A DNA stretch of 20,565 bases from a virus. Location of the stretch: positions 1-20,565 of the IMG/VR virus record IMGVR_UViG_3300022693_001279; one strand, given 5' to 3'. Within the stretch, counting starts at the first letter, position 1, and each line of letters starts with the position of its first letter. A model generated the notes under the pieces. That model saw only the letters and a program-made list of their open reading frames with translations. It was not told where the DNA came from and ran no database searches. The position numbers were made by a program, and so were the translations under genes. Shown piece by piece: positions 5,259-12,932 of the stretch.

Positions 5259-7487
5259 ATGAATAAAAAAGATGTAAATGAATTATATTTTTCAACGTTA
5301 GTTACAAAATCACTAGAACCAATCAATTCTGATGAAAGATATTTTGAGGGATATCTTACAGTCCAAATGAAGGATAAACAAGGAGAAATAACAATAGTAG
5401 ACGAATTATACAAGGTGTTACCTATATGGATGGATCGAGGTGCTCCTATATCTGATACTCACTCAAACAGGATTATAGGTAAAGGTATTAATTTTTCTAG
5501 AACTGTATACAAAGGAAAAGATGGAGAAGAACTTCCAGCAATTAAAATAACAGGTAAAATTTTTAAAAATTATGAATTAGATAATGATATTTGGGAAAAA
5601 ATTAAATCAGGAGAATATAAAGGATTATCATTTGGTGGAGCTACAAGAGCTGATAGGACTCCTATTGCAATGAAAGATGGTAGTGTTGCATATGCTCTTA
5701 AAGAATTAGAACATTATGAAGTCGCAGTGTGCAAAGACCCAGCAGTACCATTGGCATTAATTACAGATTACAATCCACTTGCAAAGGCATTTACAGGTAG
5801 TTCTGAAAGGAGAGACAAGGATAAACTAGTTATTAAATGTACTAAATTTGGATGTTATGTTAACAAGGTAAATCTATCAGAAGAAGATACATTTGAAGGT
5901 AAGGTAAGGAAATTACAAGCAGATGGTAAGTCAAGAGAGTCAGCAGAAAAAATAGTCGGTTCATTTGTAAAAGCAAATCCAGAAGGTGGAGAACAACATG
6001 GTATGACAAGTGCAGATGAGGATTTAATTGATTCAGAAACATCTGATCCTGCAAATCCAAATAGAAGAAAAATACATGATGTAGATGAAAGAGAGTTAGA
6101 GGCAAACAAAGCATGGAAATGTCCTAAATGTGATAAAGAATTTGGAGTTGCTGGACATAGTAGAGAAGGAGAACGATTTGAACATATAATGTCTCATGAA
6201 AAAGAAGGAAAAAAATATGCTGATAAGAATCTTAAAGAAATAAAAAAATATAAAATCATGGGTTTCGAAGGACAAAAATGTCCTCTTGGTAATTGTGAGC
6301 ATAAGGTTGGTGATTTTAAAAATTTTCAAGACCATATGAATACAACCCATCCACTCAAACAAGGTGAAGAAGGTGATGAGTATGATTACACGTTTTACCC
6401 TAAAGGTCACCAAAAAAATAAAACTAATGTTAAACTAACAGAAGGTGGAGAAAAAGTAATGGGAGAGGCTAAAGAATTTATTGCTAGAGATGAAAGAGGT
6501 AAAAAGATAGATGCATATAAACAATTTAAAGAAGTAGAACAAGAGAGTGGTACAGATCATTCAGATTCAGAAGGTGATAAACATCAAATGTATAATCAAA
6601 ATGCTGGTAAAGAATCATGGGTAGGTAATGGAAGTCCTTATCCTAAAATAGTAAAGACAGAAGAGTTACCAAATTCTAAAGATGAACAAGATGATATAAG
6701 TATTGAACATGCATCACATAATACACCAACAGAAGGTAGTAGATTAGGAAGTAAAGGTAAAAAATCTAAATATTATAAATTTATGAAGACATTGTTAGGT
6801 GACGCTAAAATAGCGAAAGATGCATTAGATCCAAAAGCAAAACCACAAGATGACCTTTTAGGAAATCCTAATACTGCACTTCCAAAAAATACAAGAGTTG
6901 GTCAGAAACCACCTAAGGTTCATGACCTTGGTGATACTGAAGAAGATTATGGAACTTTTGAACAATTAGGAAATCCATTTGAAGGAAGTACAACTAGAAT
7001 AACAGCACAAGGAATTAAAAACCAGAACAAACCACGAACACAAACAACTAATCCAGATGCAAAATATTATAAAAATCCAAAAGTAGGGAGGTCAGACGAT
7101 ACAAAACCTAGTTTTGATGATGAATTAAAATACAAATCTAAATATTATAAATTTATGAAGGCATTATTAGGTGGAGTTACAGGTAACGTAGGATTTCCTA
7201 AAAAACCAGCACTTCCAACTGAAGAATCTGACACTGAAAGGGCGAACAGGATTAACTCATCAAGAGGAGAAAAAGAAAAACCAGTTGTTGAAGGTGACGC
7301 ACAGTTAACTAGAAAAGGTATTTCTGGAAGTGGTTATGGTGGGGCAATTAGACATGCTGAACTACCATATAAGCAAGATCATGAAACTGCACAAGTTACA
7401 GAAGTTAAAGATGATAAAACAGAAAACAAGCACAAACTAACCAAATTAAAGTCAGGTATACTCATAAATATATTAAAAGCACTATAA
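5259..7487 (+). CDS. Prohead protease (XkdF-like) with long zinc-finger extension
   Basis: 742 aa from ATG 5259; the longest ORF starts at 5226 (753 aa), but the TATA box at 5229-5237 favours 5259. Residues 1-175 look like the XkdF-type capsid maturation protease: RYFEGYLTVQMKDKQGE, then DTHSNRIIGKG (candidate catalytic His68), YKGLSFGG (candidate Ser124) and LEHYEVAVCKDPAVP (His152). The remaining about 560 residues are unusual. They contain a C-x2-C-x17-H-x3-H finger (C288, C291, H309, H313), a classic C-x4-C-x12-H-x4-H finger (C341, C346, H359, H364), and long hydrophilic low-complexity regions with the motif KSKYYKFMK-x-LLG at residues 502 and 626. The protease makes up under a quarter of the protein; the rest may act as internal scaffold or be cleaved away. 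It sits directly upstream of scaffold and capsid, as usual. Confidence 0.75.
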   Translation: MNKKDVNELYFSTLVTKSLEPINSDERYFEGYLTVQMKDKQGEITIVDELYKVLPIWMDRGAPISDTHSNRIIGKGINFSRTVYKGKDGEELPAIKITGKIFKNYELDNDIWEKIKSGEYKGLSFGGATRADRTPIAMKDGSVAYALKELEHYEVAVCKDPAVPLALITDYNPLAKAFTGSSERRDKDKLVIKCTKFGCYVNKVNLSEEDTFEGKVRKLQADGKSRESAEKIVGSFVKANPEGGEQHGMTSADEDLIDSETSDPANPNRRKIHDVDERELEANKAWKCPKCDKEFGVAGHSREGERFEHIMSHEKEGKKYADKNLKEIKKYKIMGFEGQKCPLGNCEHKVGDFKNFQDHMNTTHPLKQGEEGDEYDYTFYPKGHQKNKTNVKLTEGGEKVMGEAKEFIARDERGKKIDAYKQFKEVEQESGTDHSDSEGDKHQMYNQNAGKESWVGNGSPYPKIVKTEELPNSKDEQDDISIEHASHNTPTEGSRLGSKGKKSKYYKFMKTLLGDAKIAKDALDPKAKPQDDLLGNPNTALPKNTRVGQKPPKVHDLGDTEEDYGTFEQLGNPFEGSTTRITAQGIKNQNKPRTQTTNPDAKYYKNPKVGRSDDTKPSFDDELKYKSKYYKFMKALLGGVTGNVGFPKKPALPTEESDTERANRINSSRGEKEKPVVEGDAQLTRKGISGSGYGGAIRHAELPYKQDHETAQVTEVKDDKTENKHKLTKLKSGILINILKAL
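6762..6788 (+). repeat. 27-nt direct repeat in the protease gene, copy 1
   Basis: Encodes KSKYYKFMK; identical at DNA level to 7134-7160, 372 nt (124 codons) away. Both copies are followed by x-LLG. Confidence 0.8.
7134..7160 (+). repeat. 27-nt direct repeat in the protease gene, copy 2
   Basis: Second identical copy of the unit at 6762-6788, in the same reading frame. It may be a duplicated binding or cleavage segment. Confidence 0.8.
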
Positions 7488-7511
7488 TGCTCATATTTAA
7501 ACATATAAGAA

Positions 7512-7520
7512 TATATATAA
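7512..7520 (+). promoter_or_regulatory. TATA box for the scaffold-capsid unit
   Basis: TATATATAA. The core lies about 35 nt before the ATG at 7549, so the transcript would have a leader of about 8 nt. A second AT element, ATTTAAATA, at 7530-7538 is too close to fit the usual spacing. Confidence 0.4.
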
Positions 7521-7548
7521 ACCCCTAAACATTTAAATACCTAATAAC

Positions 7549-8154
7549 ATGAAAAAAGAACTTCTAAAAGAAAACGAGGCTAAAGACGAGAAAGACGAAG
7601 AAGAAGAAGACGAAGAAGACATTGAGAAATCTATCGGTACGGTATTAGGACAACTACAACAGATTGTAGATTCCCAAACAACCTTGATTGATACTCAAAA
7701 AGCAGTTGGTGAGGCAGTAGTCGAACTATCTGAAAGAGTAAAAGCAATCGAAGTTTCAAAGGATGATAACCTATCACCAAAATCCGATTTACCTCTAAAA
7801 CCAAAAGAATCCGACAAGGAAGATATTGGTGCAGAAGTAAAAGCTCCAAATAACGATCCATATCCAACAGGCACACAAGCCAAATTGGATGCAGATGGAG
7901 AAGGTACAGAATCTGACGATTCTAAACTAAGCATGGAGAAAAAAACTCAAGTTCAAAAGGCAAACTTTGACTTCACCACAGAAACACCTAGACCTAACGC
8001 AGCAGCAGAAACGGTTAATAAATCATATCAAGATGATTTCTCACCAATTCTAAAAGATGCACGGGAAGGTGGATATGAGGGTCTTTCACAAGTAGCTAGA
8101 AATATTCTTGCAGGAAAATATTACACCCCAAGCACAGAGGAGATAGGATTCTAA
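7549..8154 (+). CDS. Probable capsid scaffold protein
   Basis: 201 aa. The N-terminus is strongly acidic (KDEKDEEEEDEED, about residues 13-25), followed by a heptad-like helix at about 26-70 (LGQLQQIVDSQTTLIDTQKA), a disordered Pro/Lys/Asp-rich middle, and a compact C-terminal segment (FSPILKDAREGGYEGLSQVA). Acidic coiled-coil proteins directly upstream of the capsid gene are typically scaffolds that shape the procapsid and are removed by the prohead protease. Only 1 nt separates its stop from the capsid ATG. Codons here end in C more often than in the flanking genes, suggesting high expression. A minor capsid protein is the alternative. Confidence 0.6.
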   Translation: MKKELLKENEAKDEKDEEEEDEEDIEKSIGTVLGQLQQIVDSQTTLIDTQKAVGEAVVELSERVKAIEVSKDDNLSPKSDLPLKPKESDKEDIGAEVKAPNNDPYPTGTQAKLDADGEGTESDDSKLSMEKKTQVQKANFDFTTETPRPNAAAETVNKSYQDDFSPILKDAREGGYEGLSQVARNILAGKYYTPSTEEIGF

Positions 8155-8155
8155 G

Positions 8156-9376
8156 ATGGTTCAAATAAAGACAATCGATGAACTCGAAGCACTTTATTAT
8201 GGATATAATAGAAACCTAGTTCGAAAAGCAGATGCACCAGTAACCACATCAACGGTTGGTACATTTAATGCTATATTCGGTGCATACGCATGGGCTCAAC
8301 TCAACCTTGAAGCTAATGCTTTTGGTATATTACCAAAACATGCATGGGATAAATCTGGATTCAGGGTAATTACAGCAAAACCAACTCTTAACACCACAAA
8401 CGGTAATACTGTTTTAGGTGGAACAGCAGAAGGTGGGCTAATTGCTGAAACAATAAAGCCAACTTTACAAGAGATTGACATCAGACCAAAAACCGCTCAG
8501 TTGCCATTCAGTGCATCTGAAGTTATGGAATGGCTTGCAACTCACAGTAAAGACGATATTTGGGGTGGATTAGGTTCACTTCGACTATATATGGCAGTTC
8601 AGCATAAAGAATTCCTAAATAGAATGTTATTGGCAGACGTAGAAAGTGTCGCAGCAGCAGGTGGTACAAATACAGGTACTAATGACTTTGAATCATTGGA
8701 TAGAATTATTTCTTCCGATGCAGAAGAAGATTCATTAGGTGGATCTGGATCTGGTCACTATGATCCTTGGGCAGCAAATGCAACCGTAGACAGAGATGGA
8801 AACGGTGGTGAATTTGACTGTACTGTAGAATCCGCTTCAGGCACAATCGGTACAAATGGTGTACTTACTGACGATACTCTAAGAACTTTCTTACGAAAGA
8901 TTCGTATCGCAGCAGGTAAAGATCCAAATGTATTCCTAGGTTCACACGAAGTTTATTCCGAGATACAAGGCTTGTACATGCCTTCAGTCCGTATTCCAAA
9001 TCCATACGGTGAAGCACTAGTACAAATCGATGTAAATGGAATACAAACTTTCAAAGGAACTGGTGTAGGTATTCATGTAGATTCCATATATGGTATCCCA
9101 TTCATCCCAAGTAAGGATGCACCAAGTAATAGTGCCGACTCATCTGAGATCGGAAGACTATTTGCACTTGATACATCTGATGCAGAAGGATATGGTTATC
9201 CAAGAATCGGAATCTCCGTTGCAATTCCAACAGAGTATTACGAAGCAACCCGAAGAACTCCAGCATACCCATTCGTCAACAATGCATTTGTTGAGAAAGG
9301 TGTATTCAGAACTATGGGTGAAACCGTCTGTAGACATTTCAAGTCTCAAGGTAAAATTAGAGATATTAAACTCTAG
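8156..9376 (+). CDS. Major capsid protein (HK97 fold)
   Basis: 406 aa. HK97-type capsid proteins assemble as hexamers and pentamers into the icosahedral head. Supporting features: position after protease and scaffold; an N-terminal helix; an E-loop-like stretch at about residues 65-110 (FRVITAKPTLNTTNGNTVLG, then EGGLIAETIKPTLQEIDIRP); the long spine helix at about 120-165 (SASEVMEWLATHSKDDIWGG, RLYMAVQHKEFLNRML); and a P-domain ending in a receptor-like beta segment (GIPFIPSKDAPSNSADSSEI, then YYEATRRTPAYPFVNNAFVE). It contains a Gly/Ser insertion at about residues 195-235. It is probably co-transcribed with the scaffold (1-nt gap; GAGGAG at 8137-8142, AGGA at 8145-8148). The codon choice is the most C-ending in the window. 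A T9 tract and an unusual palindromic region follow. Confidence 0.85.
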   Translation: MVQIKTIDELEALYYGYNRNLVRKADAPVTTSTVGTFNAIFGAYAWAQLNLEANAFGILPKHAWDKSGFRVITAKPTLNTTNGNTVLGGTAEGGLIAETIKPTLQEIDIRPKTAQLPFSASEVMEWLATHSKDDIWGGLGSLRLYMAVQHKEFLNRMLLADVESVAAAGGTNTGTNDFESLDRIISSDAEEDSLGGSGSGHYDPWAANATVDRDGNGGEFDCTVESASGTIGTNGVLTDDTLRTFLRKIRIAAGKDPNVFLGSHEVYSEIQGLYMPSVRIPNPYGEALVQIDVNGIQTFKGTGVGIHVDSIYGIPFIPSKDAPSNSADSSEIGRLFALDTSDAEGYGYPRIGISVAIPTEYYEATRRTPAYPFVNNAFVEKGVFRTMGETVCRHFKSQGKIRDIKL

Positions 9377-9390
9377 TCTAACCAAATTTA

Positions 9391-9416
9391 AACCCCCTTT
9401 TTTTTTAAATTTTATT
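9391..9416 (+). terminator. T-run terminator after the capsid gene
   Basis: CCCCC followed by T9 (9398-9406) and further AT, 15 nt after the stop. It fits archaeal poly-U termination at a highly expressed gene. Confidence 0.5.
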
Positions 9417-9424
9417 ACGAATTA

Positions 9425-9494
9425 GTATACATATGTATGTATAGTGATGTTTCTAAATTCGAATTAATTACACTGTGTATACATATGTATGTAT
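9425..9494. repeat. Palindromic repeat region downstream of the capsid gene
   Basis: Two identical 18-nt copies of GTATACATATGTATGTAT (9425-9442 and 9477-9494), each containing the perfect palindrome ATACATATGTAT. Between them lies AATTCGAATT (9456-9465), another perfect palindrome, flanked by AGTG (9443-9446) and CACT (9471-9474). The whole block is therefore a roughly symmetric inverted repeat. The gap at 9377-9576 contains no ORF; besides this block it holds the capsid terminator and the next TATA box. It could be an operator, a recombination or replication element, or an mRNA 3' hairpin. Confidence 0.65.
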
Positions 9495-9546
9495 GTATGT
9501 TTTTTTAATATAGCTCATAGATATACGGATATATATATAATATATC

Positions 9547-9556
9547 TTTATATAAC
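9547..9556 (+). promoter_or_regulatory. TATA box for the 9577 gene
   Basis: TTTATATAAC; the core T is 28 nt before the ATG. No SD. Confidence 0.55.
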
Positions 9557-9576
9557 ACCATAATATTATATTATTA

Positions 9577-9969
9577 ATGGCAATCACAGTCGCACAGAAT
9601 TCAGACCATAAAAGTCTAGCAGGAAAGACACTAGCCGTTCAAGCAGAATTAACTTCAAAACTGAAAACAGTTATAGTTGATGTCACCTATGGTGGTTCAG
9701 AAGTATATGCTACAAACGGAAATACTGTCGACCTTTCTTTGGGCGGTAGAATCAGTACTGTTATCGGAGCAACAATACTCCATAGCAATAAAGGTCTACT
9801 TTTGCAATACGCTCCAGCAACAGCAGGGGCAGCAGCCACAGGAAAAGTCAAGGCTTTTGGTCAAAGTGCTCAGGGATCTTCATCAGATACCGTGGCATTC
9901 GAGGAACTAGAAGCTTCAGATGCGTTAGTCAATTCTTTGACCATACGTATTAGAGTATTTGGTTTCTAA
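9577..9969 (+). CDS. Probable capsid decoration protein
   Basis: 130 aa, Gly/Ala/Ser/Thr-rich and predicted to be all beta: TVIVDVTYGGSEVYATNGNT, then VDLSLGGRISTVIGATIL, and a C-terminal strand SLTIRIRVFGF. The pattern of a short beta-sandwich with a YATNGxTVDLxxLG segment is common in small virion proteins encoded just after the capsid gene, which bind the capsid surface. The function is inferred from position and composition. It has its own promoter and a T8 terminator. Codon use is close to that of the capsid gene, so abundant expression is likely. Confidence 0.6.
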   Translation: MAITVAQNSDHKSLAGKTLAVQAELTSKLKTVIVDVTYGGSEVYATNGNTVDLSLGGRISTVIGATILHSNKGLLLQYAPATAGAAATGKVKAFGQSAQGSSSDTVAFEELEASDALVNSLTIRIRVFGF

Positions 9970-9973
9970 CCAC

Positions 9974-9986
9974 TTTTTTTTCTTTT
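9974..9986 (+). terminator. T-run terminator
   Basis: T8, C, T4 starting 5 nt after the stop of the 9577 gene; the next promoter begins at 9994. Confidence 0.45.
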
Positions 9987-9993
9987 AATAATG

Positions 9994-10002
9994 TTTATAT
10001 AA
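9994..10002 (+). promoter_or_regulatory. TATA box for the 10023 gene
   Basis: TTTATATAA with TATATAA starting exactly 27 nt before the GTG at 10023. It supports a leaderless mRNA with a GTG start. Confidence 0.55.
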
Positions 10003-10022
10003 TAGGATTTATATTAAATATT

Positions 10023-10292
10023 GTGGTAGAACTTAATCATAATTTAGTAAATGTTAATTCTGATACGCTAGTTAAAGGAAATCATGGTGTTGTTGTAGGG
10101 GTTAAAGTAATTAAATCAGGAGGTTCAGGTGCTAAAGTTATACTAAGAAATGGAACAAGTGGTTCAGCAGCAGCAGAATTTACTGTATTTGGCGAAGATG
10201 TTCAGGATTTAGGCAATCTAAATAGACGATTTGAGGCAGGAATATTTGCTGATGTGACAGGCACAGCAGAGTATCTAATAATATTTAAATAG
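10023..10292 (+). CDS. Small beta-rich virion protein, probable second decoration protein
   Basis: 89 aa from a GTG start placed by the TATA box at 9994. The sequence alternates short strands and turns: HGVVVGVKVIKSGGSGAKVI, LRNGTSGSAAAEFTVFGEDV, then AGIFADVTGTAEYLIIFK. Such compact beta-sandwich proteins between capsid and connector genes are usually head decoration or fibre-attachment proteins. There are no cysteines and no membrane segment. The last codons (ATA TTT AAA TAG) double as the TATA element of the next gene. The family call is tentative; the structural role is likely. Confidence 0.5.
   Translation: MVELNHNLVNVNSDTLVKGNHGVVVGVKVIKSGGSGAKVILRNGTSGSAAAEFTVFGEDVQDLGNLNRRFEAGIFADVTGTAEYLIIFK
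10284..10290 (+). promoter_or_regulatory. TATA box embedded in the end of a gene
   Basis: TTTAAAT, overlapping the last codons of the 10023 gene; its core T is 28 nt before the ATG at 10314. Confidence 0.4.
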
Positions 10293-10313
10293 AAAGCAAA
10301 CATTATAAAATAC

Positions 10314-10937
10314 ATGGTAACGTATTATTGTTCGACAGCAGATGTATCTGATTTTCTACGTATTCCAATCAATTCTACTACTACTCCAAACAAAAAACAA
10401 GTGGAGAAGATTATTAATAGGAAAGAAGAATATCTAGATAGAAGAATAGGTCATACATTTGGAAGAACAAAACAAATTGTAAATGAAATTCATGATTTAT
10501 CATTATTATATACTTATGGTTGGGGTACTCCAATATTTTTACAACACAGACAAATACAGGATTTAAGTGGTGCACAAGGAGATAAGATTGAAATATGGCA
10601 GGGTGCAAGTTCAGCATATGATGATATATTAGGAAATAATACTTGGTATGAGTTTGATCCTGTATACGGAAGATTATTCTTAAGAGGATTCTTATTTAGT
10701 ATAATGAGAAAGAACAGAGTTAGAATTACATATCGTTATGGGGATTCTACTGTTCCAGATGATTTAGAGGATGCATGTTTAAAATTAACAATTATAGATA
10801 TTCTTAACTCTAGTTTTAGAATGGATACTTTACCAATGGGAGGAAATGCTATTGACATACAGGCATCAATAAGACAATGGAAGGATGATGTAGAGGATAT
10901 AATAATGAATAGAAGAGAGGTATTTGTAATACCTTGA
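10314..10937 (+). CDS. Head-tail adaptor (gp6-like)
   Basis: 207 aa. The opening YYCSTADVSDFLRIPINSTT resembles the N-terminal helix-turn of HK97 gp6/SPP1 gp15-type adaptors, which form a ring below the portal and connect it to the neck. The middle is beta-rich (IQDLSGAQGDKIEIWQGASS; VRITYRYGDSTVPDDLEDAC) and the LEDACLKLTIIDILNSSF helix is characteristic of the family, though it is longer than usual. The stop overlaps the next ATG as TGATG. Position between decoration proteins and neck genes agrees. Confidence 0.7.
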   Translation: MVTYYCSTADVSDFLRIPINSTTTPNKKQVEKIINRKEEYLDRRIGHTFGRTKQIVNEIHDLSLLYTYGWGTPIFLQHRQIQDLSGAQGDKIEIWQGASSAYDDILGNNTWYEFDPVYGRLFLRGFLFSIMRKNRVRITYRYGDSTVPDDLEDACLKLTIIDILNSSFRMDTLPMGGNAIDIQASIRQWKDDVEDIIMNRREVFVIP

Positions 10938-11482
10938 TGAGTTTTATCAAACCTTCAAGAAAAGGTGGTACTGGGTTTAGATTTGGGTTTTTCTCCGAAG
11001 ATGCAGATGGTAAGGAACTTGAATTTAACACAGCCAAGGAGTATTATGAACATATCAAAAAGAGTGCAATAGAAGATTTTAAAAAAGGATTTGGAGACAC
11101 AGCAAAATCAGAAATAGAGTTTCAAGATTTGGAAGATGGTGTAAGAGTCATAGGTGAAAAGGAAGCATTCAAACAAATACAAATGGTTAATGTTGAAGCA
11201 TTATCTCCATATGAATATGGTATTGCTATGGCAGATGCATATTTAAGAAGCAATGATGATGACCCAACAGAAAGAAACACATTCTATGAAGAAGATGAAA
11301 AGACAGGTAGATCCCAAAAATTTGACAAAGAAAGGTTGATTCAGTGGATTGTTTCTAAAAAATTAACAAAGGATTATTCTGAATGGAGAGAATTAACCAC
11401 ATTAAATTATGAAGACAGATTGAAAAAATTAGATTCTATAGCATATCTTGTAGCTAGAAAAATATTTAACGGTGGCTATTAA
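10937..11482 (+). CDS. Putative neck / head-tail connector protein
   Basis: 181 aa from ATG 10937 (a TTG one codon earlier is also open). It overlaps the adaptor stop as TGATG and ends in TAATG with the next gene, so it is part of a tightly coupled connector operon. The N-terminus is basic and Gly/Phe-rich (MSFIKPSRKGGTGFRFGFFS); the rest is helical and charged, with SPYEYGIAMADAYLRSNDDD and WIVSKKLTKDYSEWRELTTL. The role as head-closure or tail-completion protein is assigned by position; I do not recognise the fold. Confidence 0.5.
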   Translation: MSFIKPSRKGGTGFRFGFFSEDADGKELEFNTAKEYYEHIKKSAIEDFKKGFGDTAKSEIEFQDLEDGVRVIGEKEAFKQIQMVNVEALSPYEYGIAMADAYLRSNDDDPTERNTFYEEDEKTGRSQKFDKERLIQWIVSKKLTKDYSEWRELTTLNYEDRLKKLDSIAYLVARKIFNGGY

Positions 11483-11898
11483 TGGCTGGAGGTAACGCCT
11501 ATGATGCAGCAGATGATTTAATATCACTTATTAATGATAACTGGAGTTTATCACATCCTATTAAAGTCAGAAAAATGTGGGATCAAAAATCCATAGGTTT
11601 TGGGGAAGACAGGTTTGACTCTATTATGATATTCCCAAAGAACGAAAAGATAGATTATTTTGGATTATATGGTAGTGATTTTCTTCACACAGTAGAAATA
11701 AAGGTACATGTAAGGTCATATCAAGGGCATGAACACCATAATGACTTAGTTAATGAATTTCAAAGAATAATAAAAGAAAATATTAGGAGAACTGGGTATG
11801 TTGACCTTCTAATTAAAATATCAATATCAGAATCGGAACCTCTTAGAAACATGTTTAGGCACACTTTTTCCGTTCAATATAGGAAGCTTAATCCATGA
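11482..11898 (+). CDS. Probable tail terminator protein
   Basis: 138 aa starting MAGGNAYDAADDLISLINDN. The pattern is an N-terminal helix, a central beta segment (FDSIMIFPKNEKIDYFGLYG, then HTVEIKVHVRSYQGHEHHND), a long helix (LVNEFQRIIKENIRRTGYVD) and a last strand (HTFSVQYRKLNP). This alpha/beta arrangement is that of small tail-completion or terminator proteins such as lambda gpU and SPP1 gp17, which cap the tail tube where it joins the head. It is coupled to the previous gene by TAATG with GGTGG just ahead, and lies immediately before the tail tube gene, as expected. Confidence 0.6.
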   Translation: MAGGNAYDAADDLISLINDNWSLSHPIKVRKMWDQKSIGFGEDRFDSIMIFPKNEKIDYFGLYGSDFLHTVEIKVHVRSYQGHEHHNDLVNEFQRIIKENIRRTGYVDLLIKISISESEPLRNMFRHTFSVQYRKLNP

Positions 11899-11903
11899 TA
11901 ATA

Positions 11904-11912
11904 TTTAAATAC
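11904..11912 (+). promoter_or_regulatory. TATA box for the tail tube gene
   Basis: TTTAAATAC. The core T is 34 nt before the ATG at 11940, so a leader of about 6-7 nt is expected; AGGTTGAT just before the ATG may be a weak SD. Confidence 0.35.
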
Positions 11913-11939
11913 GAAGAAAATATAGAAAGGTTGATATAA

Positions 11940-12911
11940 ATGGTTCGAACTGGTAGTAGCACATATGTAAAGTATGGTTGGGAATCATCATACGGTGGTT
12001 CGGCAACAATAGATAAGAAATTTGGTCTACAAGACTCTCTTAATTCTTGGACATTAACTCATAATAGAATGGATTTACCAGCATTAAATCAATTAACAGT
12101 AGACGAATATGCTTATGGTCAACAGCAAGGCTCAATAGGGGTGGATTTCACTCTAAGTAATCCTTGGATTTTTAAATCAATTTTAGGTACTGGTTCAGTC
12201 ACAGGTTCTTCTGCTCCTTACACTCATACTTTTCCACATGCTTCAAACGGTATTAATAAAACACCAACAACATTTTCAGTTGAAGTAGGTTTTGACGATT
12301 CAACTAATATAGTCAGAACATTAAAAGGATGTGTGACAGATTCATTAGCAATTAATACTTCGGTAGGAGATTTAGTTTCTGCAACAATATCAGCAACATA
12401 TGGTAAAGAAGATGCTCCAAGTACATCTCTATCAGCACCAAGTAAACCAGTAGTAGAATTTCCATACACATTTGCACATGCAAGACTAAAATGGAGTGGA
12501 AGTACTGTAGCACAGGTACAAGACTTGTCACTTACTATTGCACAAAATACAACATTATTATATGGATTAAATTCACACCAAGCAGTTGATTCTTACAGAC
12601 AACTCTTGGATATTACAGGTTCTTTTAGAGCATCCTTGGTCAATAAAGACTTATTAGAAAATATGCTTGAACAAGTTAAAGCAGGGTCATCATCTGGTAC
12701 TTATAGTTCAACTGTAGGAGGTTCTCCTGAATTAGAGATACTCTTTAGTAAAGACAGTGGTGAAGAGATTAAAATTACTGGTACTGGGTTGGCACCATCA
12801 GACCTCGCTTGGGATGGTATTAGACCAAACGAACCAGTATTTGAGAATGTTAACTGGAGATTTAAATCAATTACAATAGCAGCAAAGAATAACCAGTCAG
12901 CAGCAGAGTAA
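11940..12911 (+). CDS. Major tail tube protein
   Basis: 323 aa. Tail tube proteins stack as hexameric rings to form the hollow tail. The sequence begins SSTYVKYGWESSYGGSATID, a common opening of tube proteins, and is beta-rich with recurring pairs: SIGVDFTLSNPWIFKSILGT, TTFSVEVGFDDSTNIVRTLK, GCVTDSLAINTSVGDLVSAT, VQDLSLTIAQNTTLLYGLNS and LDITGSFRASLVNKDLLENM. The phrase GCVTDSLAINTSVGDLVSATISA is typical of this family: two similar beta-sheet halves in which the first half defines a function-specific strand swap. It lies between tail terminator and tail chaperones. No sheath gene follows, so the tail is non-contractile. Confidence 0.8.
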   Translation: MVRTGSSTYVKYGWESSYGGSATIDKKFGLQDSLNSWTLTHNRMDLPALNQLTVDEYAYGQQQGSIGVDFTLSNPWIFKSILGTGSVTGSSAPYTHTFPHASNGINKTPTTFSVEVGFDDSTNIVRTLKGCVTDSLAINTSVGDLVSATISATYGKEDAPSTSLSAPSKPVVEFPYTFAHARLKWSGSTVAQVQDLSLTIAQNTTLLYGLNSHQAVDSYRQLLDITGSFRASLVNKDLLENMLEQVKAGSSSGTYSSTVGGSPELEILFSKDSGEEIKITGTGLAPSDLAWDGIRPNEPVFENVNWRFKSITIAAKNNQSAAE

Positions 12912-12932
12912 ATATAAAGGTATTTATATTAC
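12911..12932 (+). promoter_or_regulatory. TATA box within an inverted repeat, tail chaperone promoter
   Basis: AATATAAA (12911-12918) and TTTATATT (12923-12930) form a perfect 8-bp inverted repeat with a 4-nt spacer. The right arm is the TATA box, with its core T (12925) 27 nt before the TTG at 12952. The left arm overlaps the stop codon of the tail tube gene. Confidence 0.5.

Noticed and set aside
4919-5413. 164-aa open frame on the minus strand
   Set aside because: It spans the holin-like gene, its terminator and the protease start, all of which have better support.
9425-9494. CRISPR array
   Set aside because: Only two repeat copies with one AT-rich palindromic spacer and no cas genes.
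11940-12911. Contractile tail sheath
   Set aside because: The 323-aa protein has tail tube features and no sheath-sized gene is present between the terminator and the chaperones.
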